Part shown: positions 50,247 to 59,401 of the stretch, one piece after another
How positions within the stretch are numbered: position 1 is the stretch's first letter
How the letters are laid out: the number at the start of each line of letters is the position of its first letter
Source: JAJFJD01 sp965228425
GTDB taxonomy: Bacteria > Pseudomonadota > Alphaproteobacteria > UBA8366
Length of the DNA: 64,000 bases
Assembly: GCA_965228425.1 (NCBI GenBank)
Contig: OZ245815.1
Coordinates: forward strand, 3,720,001-3,784,000
Reading direction: 5' to 3'
Notes under the pieces: model-generated
What the model saw: only the letters and a program-made list of their open reading frames with translations
Told to the model about the DNA's origin: nothing
Databases searched by the model: none
Made by a program: the position numbers and the translations under genes

Positions 50247-51533
50247 ATGCCATTGCTGATCGTCGGTATTTTGCTGTTGCTCGTCATCGCGGCGGTGCCA
50301 ATCGCCGCCGTCTTGGGCATTCTCAGCCTGACCCTCGACGAGATGTTCATGCGCGGCCGCCGGTCGCTGATGCTCGGCGACTTCGTCTGGGAACAAAGCA
50401 TCGAATATATCCTGGTCGCCATCCCGATGTTCATTCTGCTCGGCGAGATCATGCTGCGCGCTGGAATCGCGCTGCGGATGTACAACGCGGTCATTCAATG
50501 GCTGTCCTGGCTGCCCGGCGGGTTGATGCACGCCAATATCGGCTCGTCGGCGATTTTCGCCGCCTCCTCCGGGTCCAGCGTGGCGACCGCCGCGACGGTC
50601 GGGACCGTGGCCTATCCCGAAATCGAGAAGCACGCCTATAACGAGCGGCTGTTCCTGGGATCGTTGGCGGCTGGCGGTACGCTCGGCATTCTGATCCCGC
50701 CCTCGATCAACCTGATCATCTACGGGCTATTGACGGATTCATCCGTACCGGAGCTCTACCTCGCAGGCATTTTTCCCGGTTTGATGCTCGCCGGGTTGTT
50801 CATGGGGGTCATCCTGATCGCCTGCCTGTTCCGCAAGGACTGGGGCGGCGACAAGATCGAAACCAGTTGGGCGCAACGCATTCGCGTCCTGCCCGACCTG
50901 CTGCCGCCGGTTCTGTTGTTCATCGCGGTGGTCGGATCGATCTACGCCGGCATCGCGACACCAACGGAAGCCGCCTCGATCGGCGTCGTCTTCGCGCTGG
51001 GCATTGCCGCCTATAACCGCGCGCTGACCGTCGACATGCTCAAGCAGGCTTTCGAAGGCACCATGCGCTCCAGCGCGATGATCATGCTGATCATCCTGGC
51101 CGCCGTGTTCCTCAATTTCGTGCTCGGCTTCATGGGCGTCACGCAGGCCATGCTGCAGGCGATCGAAGAGCTTGGCTGGACGCCGATGCAGACGATGGTC
51201 GTGATCATCTGCTTCTACATCCTGCTCGGCATGTTCATGGAGACGTTGTCGATGATGCTGACGACGATTCCGGTCGTCTTTCCCATCGTGATGCATATGG
51301 GCTTCGACCCGATCTGGTTCGGCATTCTGATCACCGTGCTGATGGAAGCCGCGCTGATCACCCCGCCGATCGGCATAAACCTTTACGTGGTGCATGGCAT
51401 CCGCGCCCGCGGCGGCGATTTCAACGACGTGAGTGTCGGGGCGATCCCGTTCCTGATTGCCATGTTCGCGCTGCTGGCGCTGCTGCTGATCTATCCTGAA
51501 ATCGCCGTCTGGCTGCCGCAACAGTTCTATTGA
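50247..51533 (+). CDS. TRAP transporter large membrane subunit (DctM type)
   Basis: A 428-residue integral membrane protein with about 11-12 helices. GSSAIFAASSGSSVATAATVGTVAYPEIEK (about 95-125) and LAAGGTLGILIPPSINLIIYGLLTDSSV are the two conserved DctM motifs lining the Na+ and substrate sites. It drives secondary transport with sodium or proton gradient. Together with DctP and DctQ proteins at 48469-50192 it forms a complete TRAP system. The operon probably continues into the metallo-hydrolase gene 75 bp downstream. Confidence 0.95.
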   Translation: MPLLIVGILLLLVIAAVPIAAVLGILSLTLDEMFMRGRRSLMLGDFVWEQSIEYILVAIPMFILLGEIMLRAGIALRMYNAVIQWLSWLPGGLMHANIGSSAIFAASSGSSVATAATVGTVAYPEIEKHAYNERLFLGSLAAGGTLGILIPPSINLIIYGLLTDSSVPELYLAGIFPGLMLAGLFMGVILIACLFRKDWGGDKIETSWAQRIRVLPDLLPPVLLFIAVVGSIYAGIATPTEAASIGVVFALGIAAYNRALTVDMLKQAFEGTMRSSAMIMLIILAAVFLNFVLGFMGVTQAMLQAIEELGWTPMQTMVVIICFYILLGMFMETLSMMLTTIPVVFPIVMHMGFDPIWFGILITVLMEAALITPPIGINLYVVHGIRARGGDFNDVSVGAIPFLIAMFALLALLLIYPEIAVWLPQQFY

Positions 51534-51608
51534 TAGAGTGCCGCGTGCGAGGCCCCGCCGGAAGGGACCGGCGGGCGCGTCCGGCTTTCCGACGGAGGAC
51601 CCTACCCC

Positions 51609-52493
51609 ATGACCGATATCGACACCGGCCTCAACGCATGGCAGTTCGCGACCAACCACAACCGGATGATCGAATTCCAGGCGGACAAGACGCCAGCCGC
51701 CGACGGCCCGGTCGAGTTGGCCTATTTCGGCAGCTCCGCCTTCCGCATCACCACGCCGAAGGGCATCACGGTGATGGTCGATCCGTGGCGCAACCATCCG
51801 TCGCGCAAATGGGATTGGTATTTCCACGACTTCCCGATCACCGAGGTGGATGTCGGTGTCTCGACGCACGCGCATTTCGACCACGACGCACTGCACCGGC
51901 TCGACGCGCATGTTTTGCTCGACCGGCTGATCGGCACCTATATCTTCTCGGACCTGACGATCCACGGCATCGCCGACAAGCACGCCACCGATTCCTGCTG
52001 CGCCATTTACGACTTCAAGAAGATTCACAAGCATTTCCACGGCGCCGATATCGAGCCGCCGAACAACCCGCGATCCTGGGATCATTGCCTGATCGTTATC
52101 GAGACCGGCGGCCTGCGCATTCTGCATTGGGGCGACAACCGGGCGCAGCTCTCCGACGACATCTGGGAAGCGGTCGGGGAGATCGACATCGCGCTCATAC
52201 CAGTCGATAATTCACAGCATGTCATCGGCTTCGGCGCGGTGAACCACATCATCGACACTCTGAACCCCAAGGTCGTGATTCCACATCACTATTACATTTG
52301 GGACATGATCCAGCGTCAGAGCACGCTGCAAGTGCCCAGCAATTGGCTGGAAAAATACGACAATGTAGACGAGGTCGGCGGCCCGACCCGGACCTACACG
52401 AAGGACTCGGTCGCGGACCTGGACCGCGCCATCCATTTCTTCGGAGACAACGTCGCCTTCGACAAGAAGGCCTGGTTCGAGGAAGGCCGATGA
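51609..52493 (+). CDS. MBL-fold metallo-hydrolase (UlaG-like)
   Basis: A 294-residue metallo-beta-lactamase-fold protein. STHAHFDHDAL (HxHxDH) is the dinuclear metal motif; later ligands are in WGDNRAQ and HHYYIWD. The pattern is like the UlaG branch, which contains lactonases and phosphodiesterases acting on cyclic sugar acids or esters. It is downstream of the TRAP system and overlaps the hydratase gene by 4 bp (ATGA), so it may open a lactone imported by the transporter, followed by dehydration; this is an inference. The ATG at 51609 follows GGAGGACCCTACCCC. Confidence 0.88.
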   Translation: MTDIDTGLNAWQFATNHNRMIEFQADKTPAADGPVELAYFGSSAFRITTPKGITVMVDPWRNHPSRKWDWYFHDFPITEVDVGVSTHAHFDHDALHRLDAHVLLDRLIGTYIFSDLTIHGIADKHATDSCCAIYDFKKIHKHFHGADIEPPNNPRSWDHCLIVIETGGLRILHWGDNRAQLSDDIWEAVGEIDIALIPVDNSQHVIGFGAVNHIIDTLNPKVVIPHHYYIWDMIQRQSTLQVPSNWLEKYDNVDEVGGPTRTYTKDSVADLDRAIHFFGDNVAFDKKAWFEEGR

Positions 52494-53260
52494 CTCCCCT
52501 GGCGGAGGCACTGTGGCACGCGCGGCAACATGGCGGCACCGTTGCGCGGCCCGATGATCTATGGCTGGACGACGCCTATGCGGTGCAGGCGGAAATCGCC
52601 GCCGCGTCCGGCATGGAACAAGTGGGCTTCAAGGTGGGCTCGACCAGCGTCGAGGCGCAGCGCAAACTCGGCACGGACGAGCCCGGCGCGGGTCCCCTGC
52701 TCGCCCCCATGGTCCACACCAGCCCGGCAACGATCGCAATCTTCCCGGAGCATATTCCCGCCATCGAGGGCGAGTTCGCGGTCCGGCTCGGCAAGGACGT
52801 GCCGCCCCGCGATTCCGAGTATTCCTGCGACGAGGTGACCGATGCGATCGAGGCCGTGGCCGGCGCGATCGAAGTCGTTGGGACGCGATTCGAAAAAGGC
52901 TTCGAGAAACTCGGCCGCGCTCTCGTAACCGCCGACGGCGGCGCCAACATTGCCTTCGCCCATGCCAAATGGGCGACGATCTGGCGCGACCTGGACCTCG
53001 CCCACCATGAGGTGATCGCGTCGATCAACGGCGAGGAGCGCAAGCGGGGCACCGGCCACGAGGTTCTCGGCCACCCCTTCAACGTCCTGCAATGGCTGGC
53101 CAACAAATTGTCGGCGGACGGACGCGGCCTGAAGGCCGGGCAGATCGTCTCCACCGGCACCTGCACGGGATTGATCGGCGTGAAGCCCGGCGACACGGCG
53201 GTCTGCGATTTCGGTGGGCTCGGCGCCGTCGAAATCCAATTCACCGAAGCGCCGCGCTGA
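52490..53260 (+). CDS. 2-keto-4-pentenoate hydratase-like protein (FAH superfamily)
   Basis: A 256-residue protein of the fumarylacetoacetate hydrolase superfamily, MhpD branch. VGFKVGSTSVEAQRKLG and FPEHIPAIEGEFAVRLGKDV (with metal-binding Glu residues) plus STGTCTGLIGVKPGD near the end match 2-oxopent-4-enoate hydratases and 4-oxalocrotonate decarboxylases. The reaction is hydration or decarboxylation of a 2-keto-enoate from a ring- or lactone-degrading route. The ATG overlaps the MBL stop, giving coupled translation. It ends the TRAP operon, 1 bp before the convergent acetyltransferase gene. Confidence 0.88.
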   Translation: MTPLAEALWHARQHGGTVARPDDLWLDDAYAVQAEIAAASGMEQVGFKVGSTSVEAQRKLGTDEPGAGPLLAPMVHTSPATIAIFPEHIPAIEGEFAVRLGKDVPPRDSEYSCDEVTDAIEAVAGAIEVVGTRFEKGFEKLGRALVTADGGANIAFAHAKWATIWRDLDLAHHEVIASINGEERKRGTGHEVLGHPFNVLQWLANKLSADGRGLKAGQIVSTGTCTGLIGVKPGDTAVCDFGGLGAVEIQFTEAPR

Positions 53261-53261
53261 C

Positions 53262-54122
53262 CTAGCCCAGTTCGAAGGTCGTCAGCCCGAAGATACGGTC
53301 GATCGGAAGCGCCGGCGCCGCACCTTTGTACATGCGCGCGGTCTCGAAGACTGGCGCCATGCCCGCCTGTTCGGCAAATCGTGTCGCAGTCTTGTTGTCT
53401 TCCGGCGGATCGATGGAGATGTCGGCATCGGGCGCCGCCCTGCCGAGCAGCGCCGCGAACAACGCGGCGGCGACCGGCTCGGTATCGGCAAAGAGCGGAC
53501 CGATCTTATATCCCTGCAGGCATTCGCGGATCACCCCGTATCCGGCCAAATCCCCGTCCGCGATCGCGATCATCCCGCGCCGCCGGACCTGCTTTCCGGG
53601 ACACGCCCATCCGGCTGCAAAATCGTCGCGCGGCGCGCCGAAGAACGGCCGGTCATAAGGCAACAGTGCCACAAGGTCTGCTTGCGTCACGTCCCGGATG
53701 TCGACCCCGTCGGTATTCAGGGCATCGACAGTCGGGACACCCCGATAGCGGATGTTACGGCCCGCCAATACGAAACCGCTTTTCTTGTAGTTCTCCTGCT
53801 GGTCGACCACGCCGTCGAGGCCGACCGTCCGGCCTTCGAGATGCGCCATGCCGGCATTCCAGACCGCGATGCCGGCGCCAGTCCCGCGGGCGTCGGGGTG
53901 CGCGATATAGAATCCGAGAAAACCGTAATCGTCGCCGTAGCGCACGACCGAAATGGAGGATACCGGCGCGCCGTCGCGAAATCCCATCAGGAAACCCTGC
54001 GGGTCCGCCGCGTGGAAAACCGGCAAATCGTCCAATCCCGGGTTCCAGCCCTCGTCCATCGCCCAGTCGATGGCTGTCTGGAATTCATCGGCGCCGACGG
54101 CCCGGATGTCGAGATCGCTCAC
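53262..54122 (-). CDS. GNAT-family N-acetyltransferase
   Basis: A 286-residue acetyltransferase made of two GNAT-like halves. The N-terminal half shows FLGFYIAHPDARGTGAGIAVWNAGM (about 80-104), with the acetyl-CoA pyrophosphate motif R-G-x-G-x-G-like; the C-terminal half is a second, more diverged domain. The start is GTG at 54122 overlapping the TGA of the racemase gene (GTGA), since no ATG fits and the conserved domain starts there. The substrate may be an amine handled by the neighbouring transporter or racemase. It is the last gene of the ABC-transporter operon. Confidence 0.82.
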   Translation of the reverse strand: MSDLDIRAVGADEFQTAIDWAMDEGWNPGLDDLPVFHAADPQGFLMGFRDGAPVSSISVVRYGDDYGFLGFYIAHPDARGTGAGIAVWNAGMAHLEGRTVGLDGVVDQQENYKKSGFVLAGRNIRYRGVPTVDALNTDGVDIRDVTQADLVALLPYDRPFFGAPRDDFAAGWACPGKQVRRRGMIAIADGDLAGYGVIRECLQGYKIGPLFADTEPVAAALFAALLGRAAPDADISIDPPEDNKTATRFAEQAGMAPVFETARMYKGAAPALPIDRIFGLTTFELG

Positions 54123-54808
54123 TCCTGCTCTCCTATTGGCGTCACCCCAAGCCCGGCGCTCGCCAGCGCTTCGGCCAGGGTCACCGCGGCGGCCACGCCA
54201 TCGACCACAGGAATGCCGAACCGCCCGCGCATGTCGCGCGCCAGATCGGCCATGCCGGCACAACCCAGCACGATGGCGTCACAGCCATCCTCGGCGATCG
54301 CGCGCTCCGCCTCTTCTGCCACTTTCTCCTCCGCCGCGTCGCGCGCGAATTCCAGATCGAGCACCGGGACCCCCGCTGCGCGCACCTTAGCGCAACGCGA
54401 CGCGAAGCCGTAGCGGGCGATATTCTCTTCGAGCACAGGCACCGACACGGCAAGCGTCGTCACGACGGAAAACCTCCGTCCGGCCAACATCGCCGCGTGA
54501 TAGCCCGCCTCGCCGATGCCGATCACCGGGACCGGCGACCGCTCTTTCAAGTCCAACAAACCGGTGTCATCGAAACAGGCGATGATCAGCCCGTCATAAC
54601 AACCCTTCTCCATCACCTCGGCCTCGAACAAGGCGAACAGACCGGGCAACGCCGCCGCGCCATCCTCCGGCCCTTGGATCGACGCTGGGCCGTCGGACGG
54701 GTTCAGGGCCACGATCTCCGTCCCCGGCCGCGCGGCCAAACGGGCCGCCGCCGCAACGCTCTCGGTCATTTCGGCGGTGGTGTTTGGGTTGATGATGAGC
54801 AGGCGCAT
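54119..54808 (-). CDS. Aspartate/glutamate racemase family protein (hydantoin racemase-like)
   Basis: A 229-residue cofactor-independent racemase. The two catalytic cysteines are in ACFDD (Cys at about 78) and LGCAGM (Cys at about 183), the hydantoin-racemase pattern. MRLLIINPNTTAEMTE is typical of that branch. It probably racemises a hydantoin or N-carbamyl amino-acid-like compound brought in by the ABC transporter whose permease gene is 3 bp upstream. No hydantoinase is in view. It overlaps the acetyltransferase start. Confidence 0.9.
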   Translation of the reverse strand: MRLLIINPNTTAEMTESVAAAARLAARPGTEIVALNPSDGPASIQGPEDGAAALPGLFALFEAEVMEKGCYDGLIIACFDDTGLLDLKERSPVPVIGIGEAGYHAAMLAGRRFSVVTTLAVSVPVLEENIARYGFASRCAKVRAAGVPVLDLEFARDAAEEKVAEEAERAIAEDGCDAIVLGCAGMADLARDMRGRFGIPVVDGVAAAVTLAEALASAGLGVTPIGEQE

Positions 54809-54811
54809 CGC

Positions 54812-55657
54812 CTAGGCCATGCCGTCGCCAGCATCGGACCCGAACTTGGCGCGCCGCCGCCGCAACAGCGCGACACCGCCGAGGCACAGCGCGATGACGA
54901 CGAAAGAAAACGTCGTCGTCAGCGTGCCAAGCGCGTAGAGCACCGGCGTCGTGACGTTCGTCGTCATACCGAAGATTTCCAGCGGCAGCGTGTTGTCCGA
55001 TCCCGCGGTCAGCAGCGTGCGCGCGAACTCGTCATAGGACAAGGTGAACCCGAACAACGCCACGCCGATCAGGCTCGGCGCAATGATCGGTAGCACCACA
55101 TGACGGATGGTTTGCCACGGCGTTGCGCCGAGATCGCGGGCCGCTTCCTCGTAGGACTTATCGAACCGGTTGAACACCGCGAACATGATGAGCAGACCGA
55201 ACGGCAGGGTCCAAGTGAGATGCGCGCCCAGCCCGGACGTGGACCAATGCACGTCGAGATCGACGATGTTGAAAATCAGCCCGATGCCCAGCGAGATCAG
55301 GATCGACGGGATGATCAGGCTGGCGATGGTCAGGTAGAAGACGACCGAGGAGCCGCTGAAATTCTTGCGGAAGGCCAACCCCGCCATCACGGAGATGATC
55401 AAGGTCAGCACCATGACGATCAAGCCCAGCACCAACGAGCGCGAGAACGAGCCCCAGAAATCGCCGACCGCTTGCTGCTCGAACAGGTTCCAAAACCAGT
55501 GCACCGATACGCCGTTCATCGGGAAGGTCAAGCCGCCGTTCGGGCCCTGAAAGGACAGAATACCGATGGTGATGACCGGGCCGTACAGGAACAGCACGAA
55601 CAGCGCGAAGAACGCCGCAAGAAGATAGAAGCTGCGTCCGCGCTTGTCGTCCATCAC
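54812..55657 (-). CDS. ABC transporter permease, spermidine/putrescine type (PotC-like)
   Basis: A 281-residue inner-membrane permease with six helices. The EAA loop, YEEAARDLGATPWQTIRHVVLPIIAPS (about 175-200), contacts the ATPase. It is the second permease, the PotC-type partner of the upstream gene, with which it overlaps by 4 bp (ATGA). Homologues import polyamines or other cations and acids. Confidence 0.93.
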   Translation of the reverse strand: MMDDKRGRSFYLLAAFFALFVLFLYGPVITIGILSFQGPNGGLTFPMNGVSVHWFWNLFEQQAVGDFWGSFSRSLVLGLIVMVLTLIISVMAGLAFRKNFSGSSVVFYLTIASLIIPSILISLGIGLIFNIVDLDVHWSTSGLGAHLTWTLPFGLLIMFAVFNRFDKSYEEAARDLGATPWQTIRHVVLPIIAPSLIGVALFGFTLSYDEFARTLLTAGSDNTLPLEIFGMTTNVTTPVLYALGTLTTTFSFVVIALCLGGVALLRRRRAKFGSDAGDGMA

Positions 55658-56583
55658 AGTTCCTTCCGGATGTTCACGAAACGCATCATGATGCCGATCA
55701 TCAGCAGCACGGTGATGAGGAGAACCACCGCGCTTGCCGCGGCAGCGGGGTATTGCAGCAGGGAAATCTCGTTCTGGATGATCCGTCCGACCGACGCCGA
55801 CTGCGACCCCGACATGAACCGCACGGTGATGAAATCGCCCATCACCAGCGTCACGACGAAAATCGAGCCGATCATGATGCCCGGCTTGGACAGCGGGATG
55901 ATCACGTTGGTCAGGGTCTGAAACCCGGTGGCCCCGGCATCGCGCGCCGCCTCGATCAACGATTTGTCGATCCGCATCATCGTATTGAAGATCGGCACCA
56001 CCATGAACAGCGCATATAGGTGCACGAACGCCAGGATCACCGCGAAATCCGAGAACAACAGAAACTCCAACGGCTTGTCGATCGCACCGATCGCCAGCAG
56101 CGCGTTATTGGCCAGCCCTTCGCGCCCGAGGAACGGAATCCAGGAAATCATCCGGATGATGTTGGACGTCCAGAACGGGATCGTGCAGACCAGGAACAAC
56201 GCGATCTGCCAGGTCAACGACCGCACATGGAAGGCGAGGAAATACGCGACCGTAAACCCGATCACCACGGTAAAGATCCATGTCAGGGCCACGTACTTAA
56301 CCGTTGTGAGATATGTCTGCCAGGTCACCTTCGCGGTCAGGTGATATTCGTAATTCTCCAACGTGAAATCGGGAAAGAAGGACCACTCGTTGTAGCCCCA
56401 GAAGGAAACCACGGCGATGGTGACGATGGGCACGACGAGAAACAGCGTCAGCACCGTCATCAGCGGCGTAATCTGCAGCCAGGCCCCGACACCGTCGGTC
56501 TTCGGGATCCGGATTTCCGGCGACGCTTCGGCGATGACGGGGTTCGCCAGCCTGTGATCGGCAAGGGCCATGGTCACTCGCAA
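55654..56583 (-). CDS. ABC transporter permease, spermidine/putrescine type (PotB-like)
   Basis: A 309-residue inner-membrane permease with six helices after a long polar N-terminus (1-30). The EAA loop is LIEAARDAGATGFQTLTNVIIPLSKPG (about 208-235). It forms a heterodimer with the PotC-like subunit encoded next. It lies 56 bp beyond the substrate-binding gene, and a stable GC hairpin sits in that gap, possibly limiting permease expression relative to the binding protein. Confidence 0.93.
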   Translation of the reverse strand: MRVTMALADHRLANPVIAEASPEIRIPKTDGVGAWLQITPLMTVLTLFLVVPIVTIAVVSFWGYNEWSFFPDFTLENYEYHLTAKVTWQTYLTTVKYVALTWIFTVVIGFTVAYFLAFHVRSLTWQIALFLVCTIPFWTSNIIRMISWIPFLGREGLANNALLAIGAIDKPLEFLLFSDFAVILAFVHLYALFMVVPIFNTMMRIDKSLIEAARDAGATGFQTLTNVIIPLSKPGIMIGSIFVVTLVMGDFITVRFMSGSQSASVGRIIQNEISLLQYPAAAASAVVLLITVLLMIGIMMRFVNIRKEL

Positions 56584-56592
56584 TAAAATCGA

Positions 56593-56620
56593 CCGGCCCG
56601 GCGGCAGAACACCGGGCCGG
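56593..56620 (-). terminator. Attenuator-like hairpin between binding-protein and permease genes
   Basis: A perfect 9-bp stem, CCGGCCCGG (56593-56601) with CCGGGCCGG (56612-56620), lies 19 bp after the binding-protein stop codon on the minus strand. Read in that direction the stem is followed by TCGATTTTATTG, a partial U-tract. It probably ends part of the transcription, giving more binding protein than permease, and protects the upstream message from 3' decay. Confidence 0.6.
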
Positions 56621-56639
56621 CGATCATCGTATCGCTAGA

Positions 56640-57932
56640 TCAAGCGGCGATAAACTCGTTCCATTTACGGACCATGTATTTGTTCTCGTCCATGACCGCA
56701 TTCCAGCAGGCGACCGCGCCCATGCGGTCGTAGAAGGAGCCGCCGTCGCGCACGGTGCCTGCCTTCTCCACCACTTTGCCGAACGGATTAACGATATCCT
56801 TGGTCGCGGGCTTGCCCTCGAACCAGAAGCCCCACTCGTCCGCCGACATGTATTTCTTCGACGTCTCCGGCACCGCCGAGTAGTAACCCTGGCGCATCAG
56901 GAAGCCGCCGACCCAGCCGTCGAGATACCAATTGATGTACTCGTAGGCCGCGTCCAGCTCGATACCCTTCAGGTTGGACGACAGGCCGATGCCCCCGCCC
57001 CACGACCGGTAGCCTTCCTTCAGCGGCTGGTAGATGCAGGGGATGCCCTTGGACCGCACGGCGGTGATCGCCGGCGACCACATCGACTGGATCACCACCT
57101 CGCCCGACGCCATCAAGTTGACGCTCTCGTCGAAGGACTTCCAGAAGGCGCGGAATTGCCCGGCCTTCTTCGCCTCGGTGAAGATCGCCATCGTCTTGTC
57201 GATCTCCGCCTTGGTCATGTTGCCCTTGTCGCCGTATTTGATCTCGCCCATGGCCTCGCACACCATCGCGGCGTCCATGATGCCGATCGACGAGATGTCG
57301 AGGATCGAGGCCTTGCCCTTGAATTCGGGGTTCAGAAGCTCTGCCCAGGTATTGATCGGCCGCTTGATGAGGTCGGGCCGGATGCCGAGCGTATCCGCGT
57401 TGTAGATCGTCGGAATGAGCGTCATCCAGCCGGTCTCTTTATCGGCGAACCGCTTGCCGCCCGGTCCGTCGACGAAGCCGACGCTATGCGGCGCCGTACC
57501 CTGCGCGATCGTCGACGTCGGCGTCAGCTTGCCGCTTTTGAAGATGCCGACGATCTTGTCGTAATTCTTGATCTTCGACACATCCATCGCCTGCAGGTTG
57601 CCCGCACCCCAGACCTTCTTGCAGATCCAGTACTCGATATCGGCGATGTCGAAAGACTTCGGCTGCGTCGCCGCGCGCTGGGTCACGCTGTCGGAATCGA
57701 GCGCGGTCATTTTCAACGTAAAACCAAGATCTTCCTTTACCTTCTTGGCAACCTCGTTGAGGTTTGACACGCCGGTACCGAATTGACGCAAGGTCACGTC
57801 CTTGATGTTCTGCGCCCAGATCGTTGGGAAGCCGGTAATTGCTCCCGACCCCGCCGCCGCACCGACCGCCGCCGCGCTGCCTTTCAACACAGTGCGCCGG
57901 TTCAGTCCCTTTTTCGTTGCCTTGGTTTTCAT
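56640..57932 (-). CDS. ABC transporter substrate-binding protein (spermidine/putrescine type)
   Basis: A 430-residue periplasmic binding protein with a Tat signal: RRTVLKG at about 12-18 followed by a hydrophobic stretch with AAAVGAAAGSGAITG. The body is the PotD-type two-lobed fold with WMTLIPTIYNADTLGI and WGGGIGLSSNLKG. The length is above the usual 350, because of extra loops. It captures the ligand, unknown here, and hands it to PotB/C-like permeases. The ATG at 57932 follows CAGGGAGCAACGATC. It is downstream of the ATPase gene by 34 bp. Confidence 0.92.
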   Translation of the reverse strand: MKTKATKKGLNRRTVLKGSAAAVGAAAGSGAITGFPTIWAQNIKDVTLRQFGTGVSNLNEVAKKVKEDLGFTLKMTALDSDSVTQRAATQPKSFDIADIEYWICKKVWGAGNLQAMDVSKIKNYDKIVGIFKSGKLTPTSTIAQGTAPHSVGFVDGPGGKRFADKETGWMTLIPTIYNADTLGIRPDLIKRPINTWAELLNPEFKGKASILDISSIGIMDAAMVCEAMGEIKYGDKGNMTKAEIDKTMAIFTEAKKAGQFRAFWKSFDESVNLMASGEVVIQSMWSPAITAVRSKGIPCIYQPLKEGYRSWGGGIGLSSNLKGIELDAAYEYINWYLDGWVGGFLMRQGYYSAVPETSKKYMSADEWGFWFEGKPATKDIVNPFGKVVEKAGTVRDGGSFYDRMGAVACWNAVMDENKYMVRKWNEFIAA

Positions 57933-57966
57933 GATCGTTGCTCCCTGCTGAGAAGTGATTTGTTGT

Positions 57967-58962
57967 TCAAGCCGCAAGTCTGTGGGCGTCGCCCGCATTC
58001 CAGGACAGGAAAACGGTGTCGCCGATCGCTATCGGATCGTCGAAGAAGTCGCCGTCGGGCAGCGAGACGGTGATCTCCCCGGCCGTGCCGTCAAGCGCAA
58101 GGCTCACGGTCGTGCCGAGGAATTCCACGTCGCGCACACTGGCTTCGAGCGCCGCGCCGCCACCTTCCCCATCGCGGCCTTTGGCCACGGCGATCCGATC
58201 GGCACGGATCGCCACGCGGCCGCCGTCCTGTTCGAGAACGTTATGTCCGCCGATGAAGCGCGCAACGAATTCGGTCTTCGGCGCGTTGAAAATATCGTGC
58301 GGCGAGCCGTCCTGCTCGATCCGGCCCTCGTTCATCACCAGGATCTGATCGGCCAAGGCCAGTGCCTCGTCCTGCGAATGGGTGACATGGATGAAGGAAA
58401 TGCCGAGTTCGCGCTGCAATTTTTTGAGTTCGAGCCGCATGCGCAGCCGCAAGAAGGGATCGAGCGCCGACAGCGGTTCGTCCAGCAACAGAATCGACGG
58501 TTTAGTGATGAGCGCCCGCGCCAGCGCCACGCGCTGCTGCTGCCCGCCGGAAAGCTGATTCGGAAACCGCTCGGCATACGCCGCCATGTCGACCAGATCG
58601 AGCAGCTCGCCCGACGCGCGCAGGCGTTCCACCGCCGCGGTGCCGCGCATCTTGAGGCTGAAGGCGACGTTGTCGATGACACTGAGATGCGGGAACAGCG
58701 CATAGTTCTGGAACATCATTGCGGTGCCGCGCTGCGCCGGCGGCAATTCGGTGATGTTCGTGCCGCCCAGGATAATGTCGCCAAGACTGACCGTCTCGTG
58801 TCCGGCAATCATACGAAGCGTCGAGGACTTGCCGCAGCCCGACGGTCCGAGCAGGCAACAATAGGACCCCGCGTCGATACGCTGATTGATCGCGTCCACC
58901 GCGACGGTATCACCGTATCGCTTGGTGACCGAGGCCAGTTCGAGGGTTGCATTCGTTGTCAT
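57967..58962 (-). CDS. ABC transporter ATP-binding protein (PotA-like)
   Basis: A 331-residue ATPase. Walker A is GPSGCGKSST (about 38-47), the signature LSGGQQQR (about 136-143) and Walker B ILLLDEPLSALD (about 155-166); the C-terminal TOBE-like domain spans 240-330. It powers uptake by the spermidine/putrescine-type transporter. I took the ATG at 58962 because the ABC domain begins there; the frame extends 42 codons further without conserved content. It is the first gene of the six-gene operon ATPase, binding protein, two permeases, racemase, acetyltransferase. Confidence 0.95.
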   Translation of the reverse strand: MTTNATLELASVTKRYGDTVAVDAINQRIDAGSYCCLLGPSGCGKSSTLRMIAGHETVSLGDIILGGTNITELPPAQRGTAMMFQNYALFPHLSVIDNVAFSLKMRGTAAVERLRASGELLDLVDMAAYAERFPNQLSGGQQQRVALARALITKPSILLLDEPLSALDPFLRLRMRLELKKLQRELGISFIHVTHSQDEALALADQILVMNEGRIEQDGSPHDIFNAPKTEFVARFIGGHNVLEQDGGRVAIRADRIAVAKGRDGEGGGAALEASVRDVEFLGTTVSLALDGTAGEITVSLPDGDFFDDPIAIGDTVFLSWNAGDAHRLAA

Positions 58963-59401
58963 GCCATACCGGCTATTGCGCCTGTTTCCCAACCAGGATC
59001 GCAAAGCCCGTACCAACCGGCCAAAACCGATGAAAAACCTTGAAAGTAAGCGGCAACCTACTTCTACGCCGGCGACAAAGCTGCCCAATCGTTAGGCAAA
59101 CCGGCCAAGACCTGCACAAGACTCAACACGACCCGAATATGCCCACATGTTAGGCGGATGAAGTCGCACGACGCAATTGAGAAATCCATATTCCCCGCCA
59201 ACCGACGCGAGAAACTGTCCCATCCACGGTAAGCCGCCAAGCGCCGGCCTGAGGCGCCGACCCCACCGCGAACTGCCGCTATGCGGATGATGAAATTCAC
59301 CGTAGCTTAGGCTTGTCGAAGGCGGGCGCGACGGCGGAACGGATACAGCCCGGACATCGGCCCATACATGTGGCCGTTCAAGCGGACAGACGGAGGCGTC
59401 C
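58963..59401. other. Intergenic region of 439 bp between divergent ABC operon and EEP-family gene
   Basis: No gene or clear RNA is visible. The region must contain promoters of both genes. A short motif GTTAGGC occurs twice (about 59090 and 59148); its meaning is unclear. Confidence 0.35.

Noticed and set aside
50185..50259. A possible 24-codon leader frame between the two TRAP membrane genes, overlapping the start of the large-subunit gene
   Set aside because: It begins inside the small-subunit end and has no conserved-looking sequence; it may only reflect chance overlap.
53381..55093. A 570-codon open frame on the plus strand
   Set aside because: It is antisense to the acetyltransferase, racemase and permease genes and is Arg/Pro-rich, typical of a shadow frame in a GC-rich genome.
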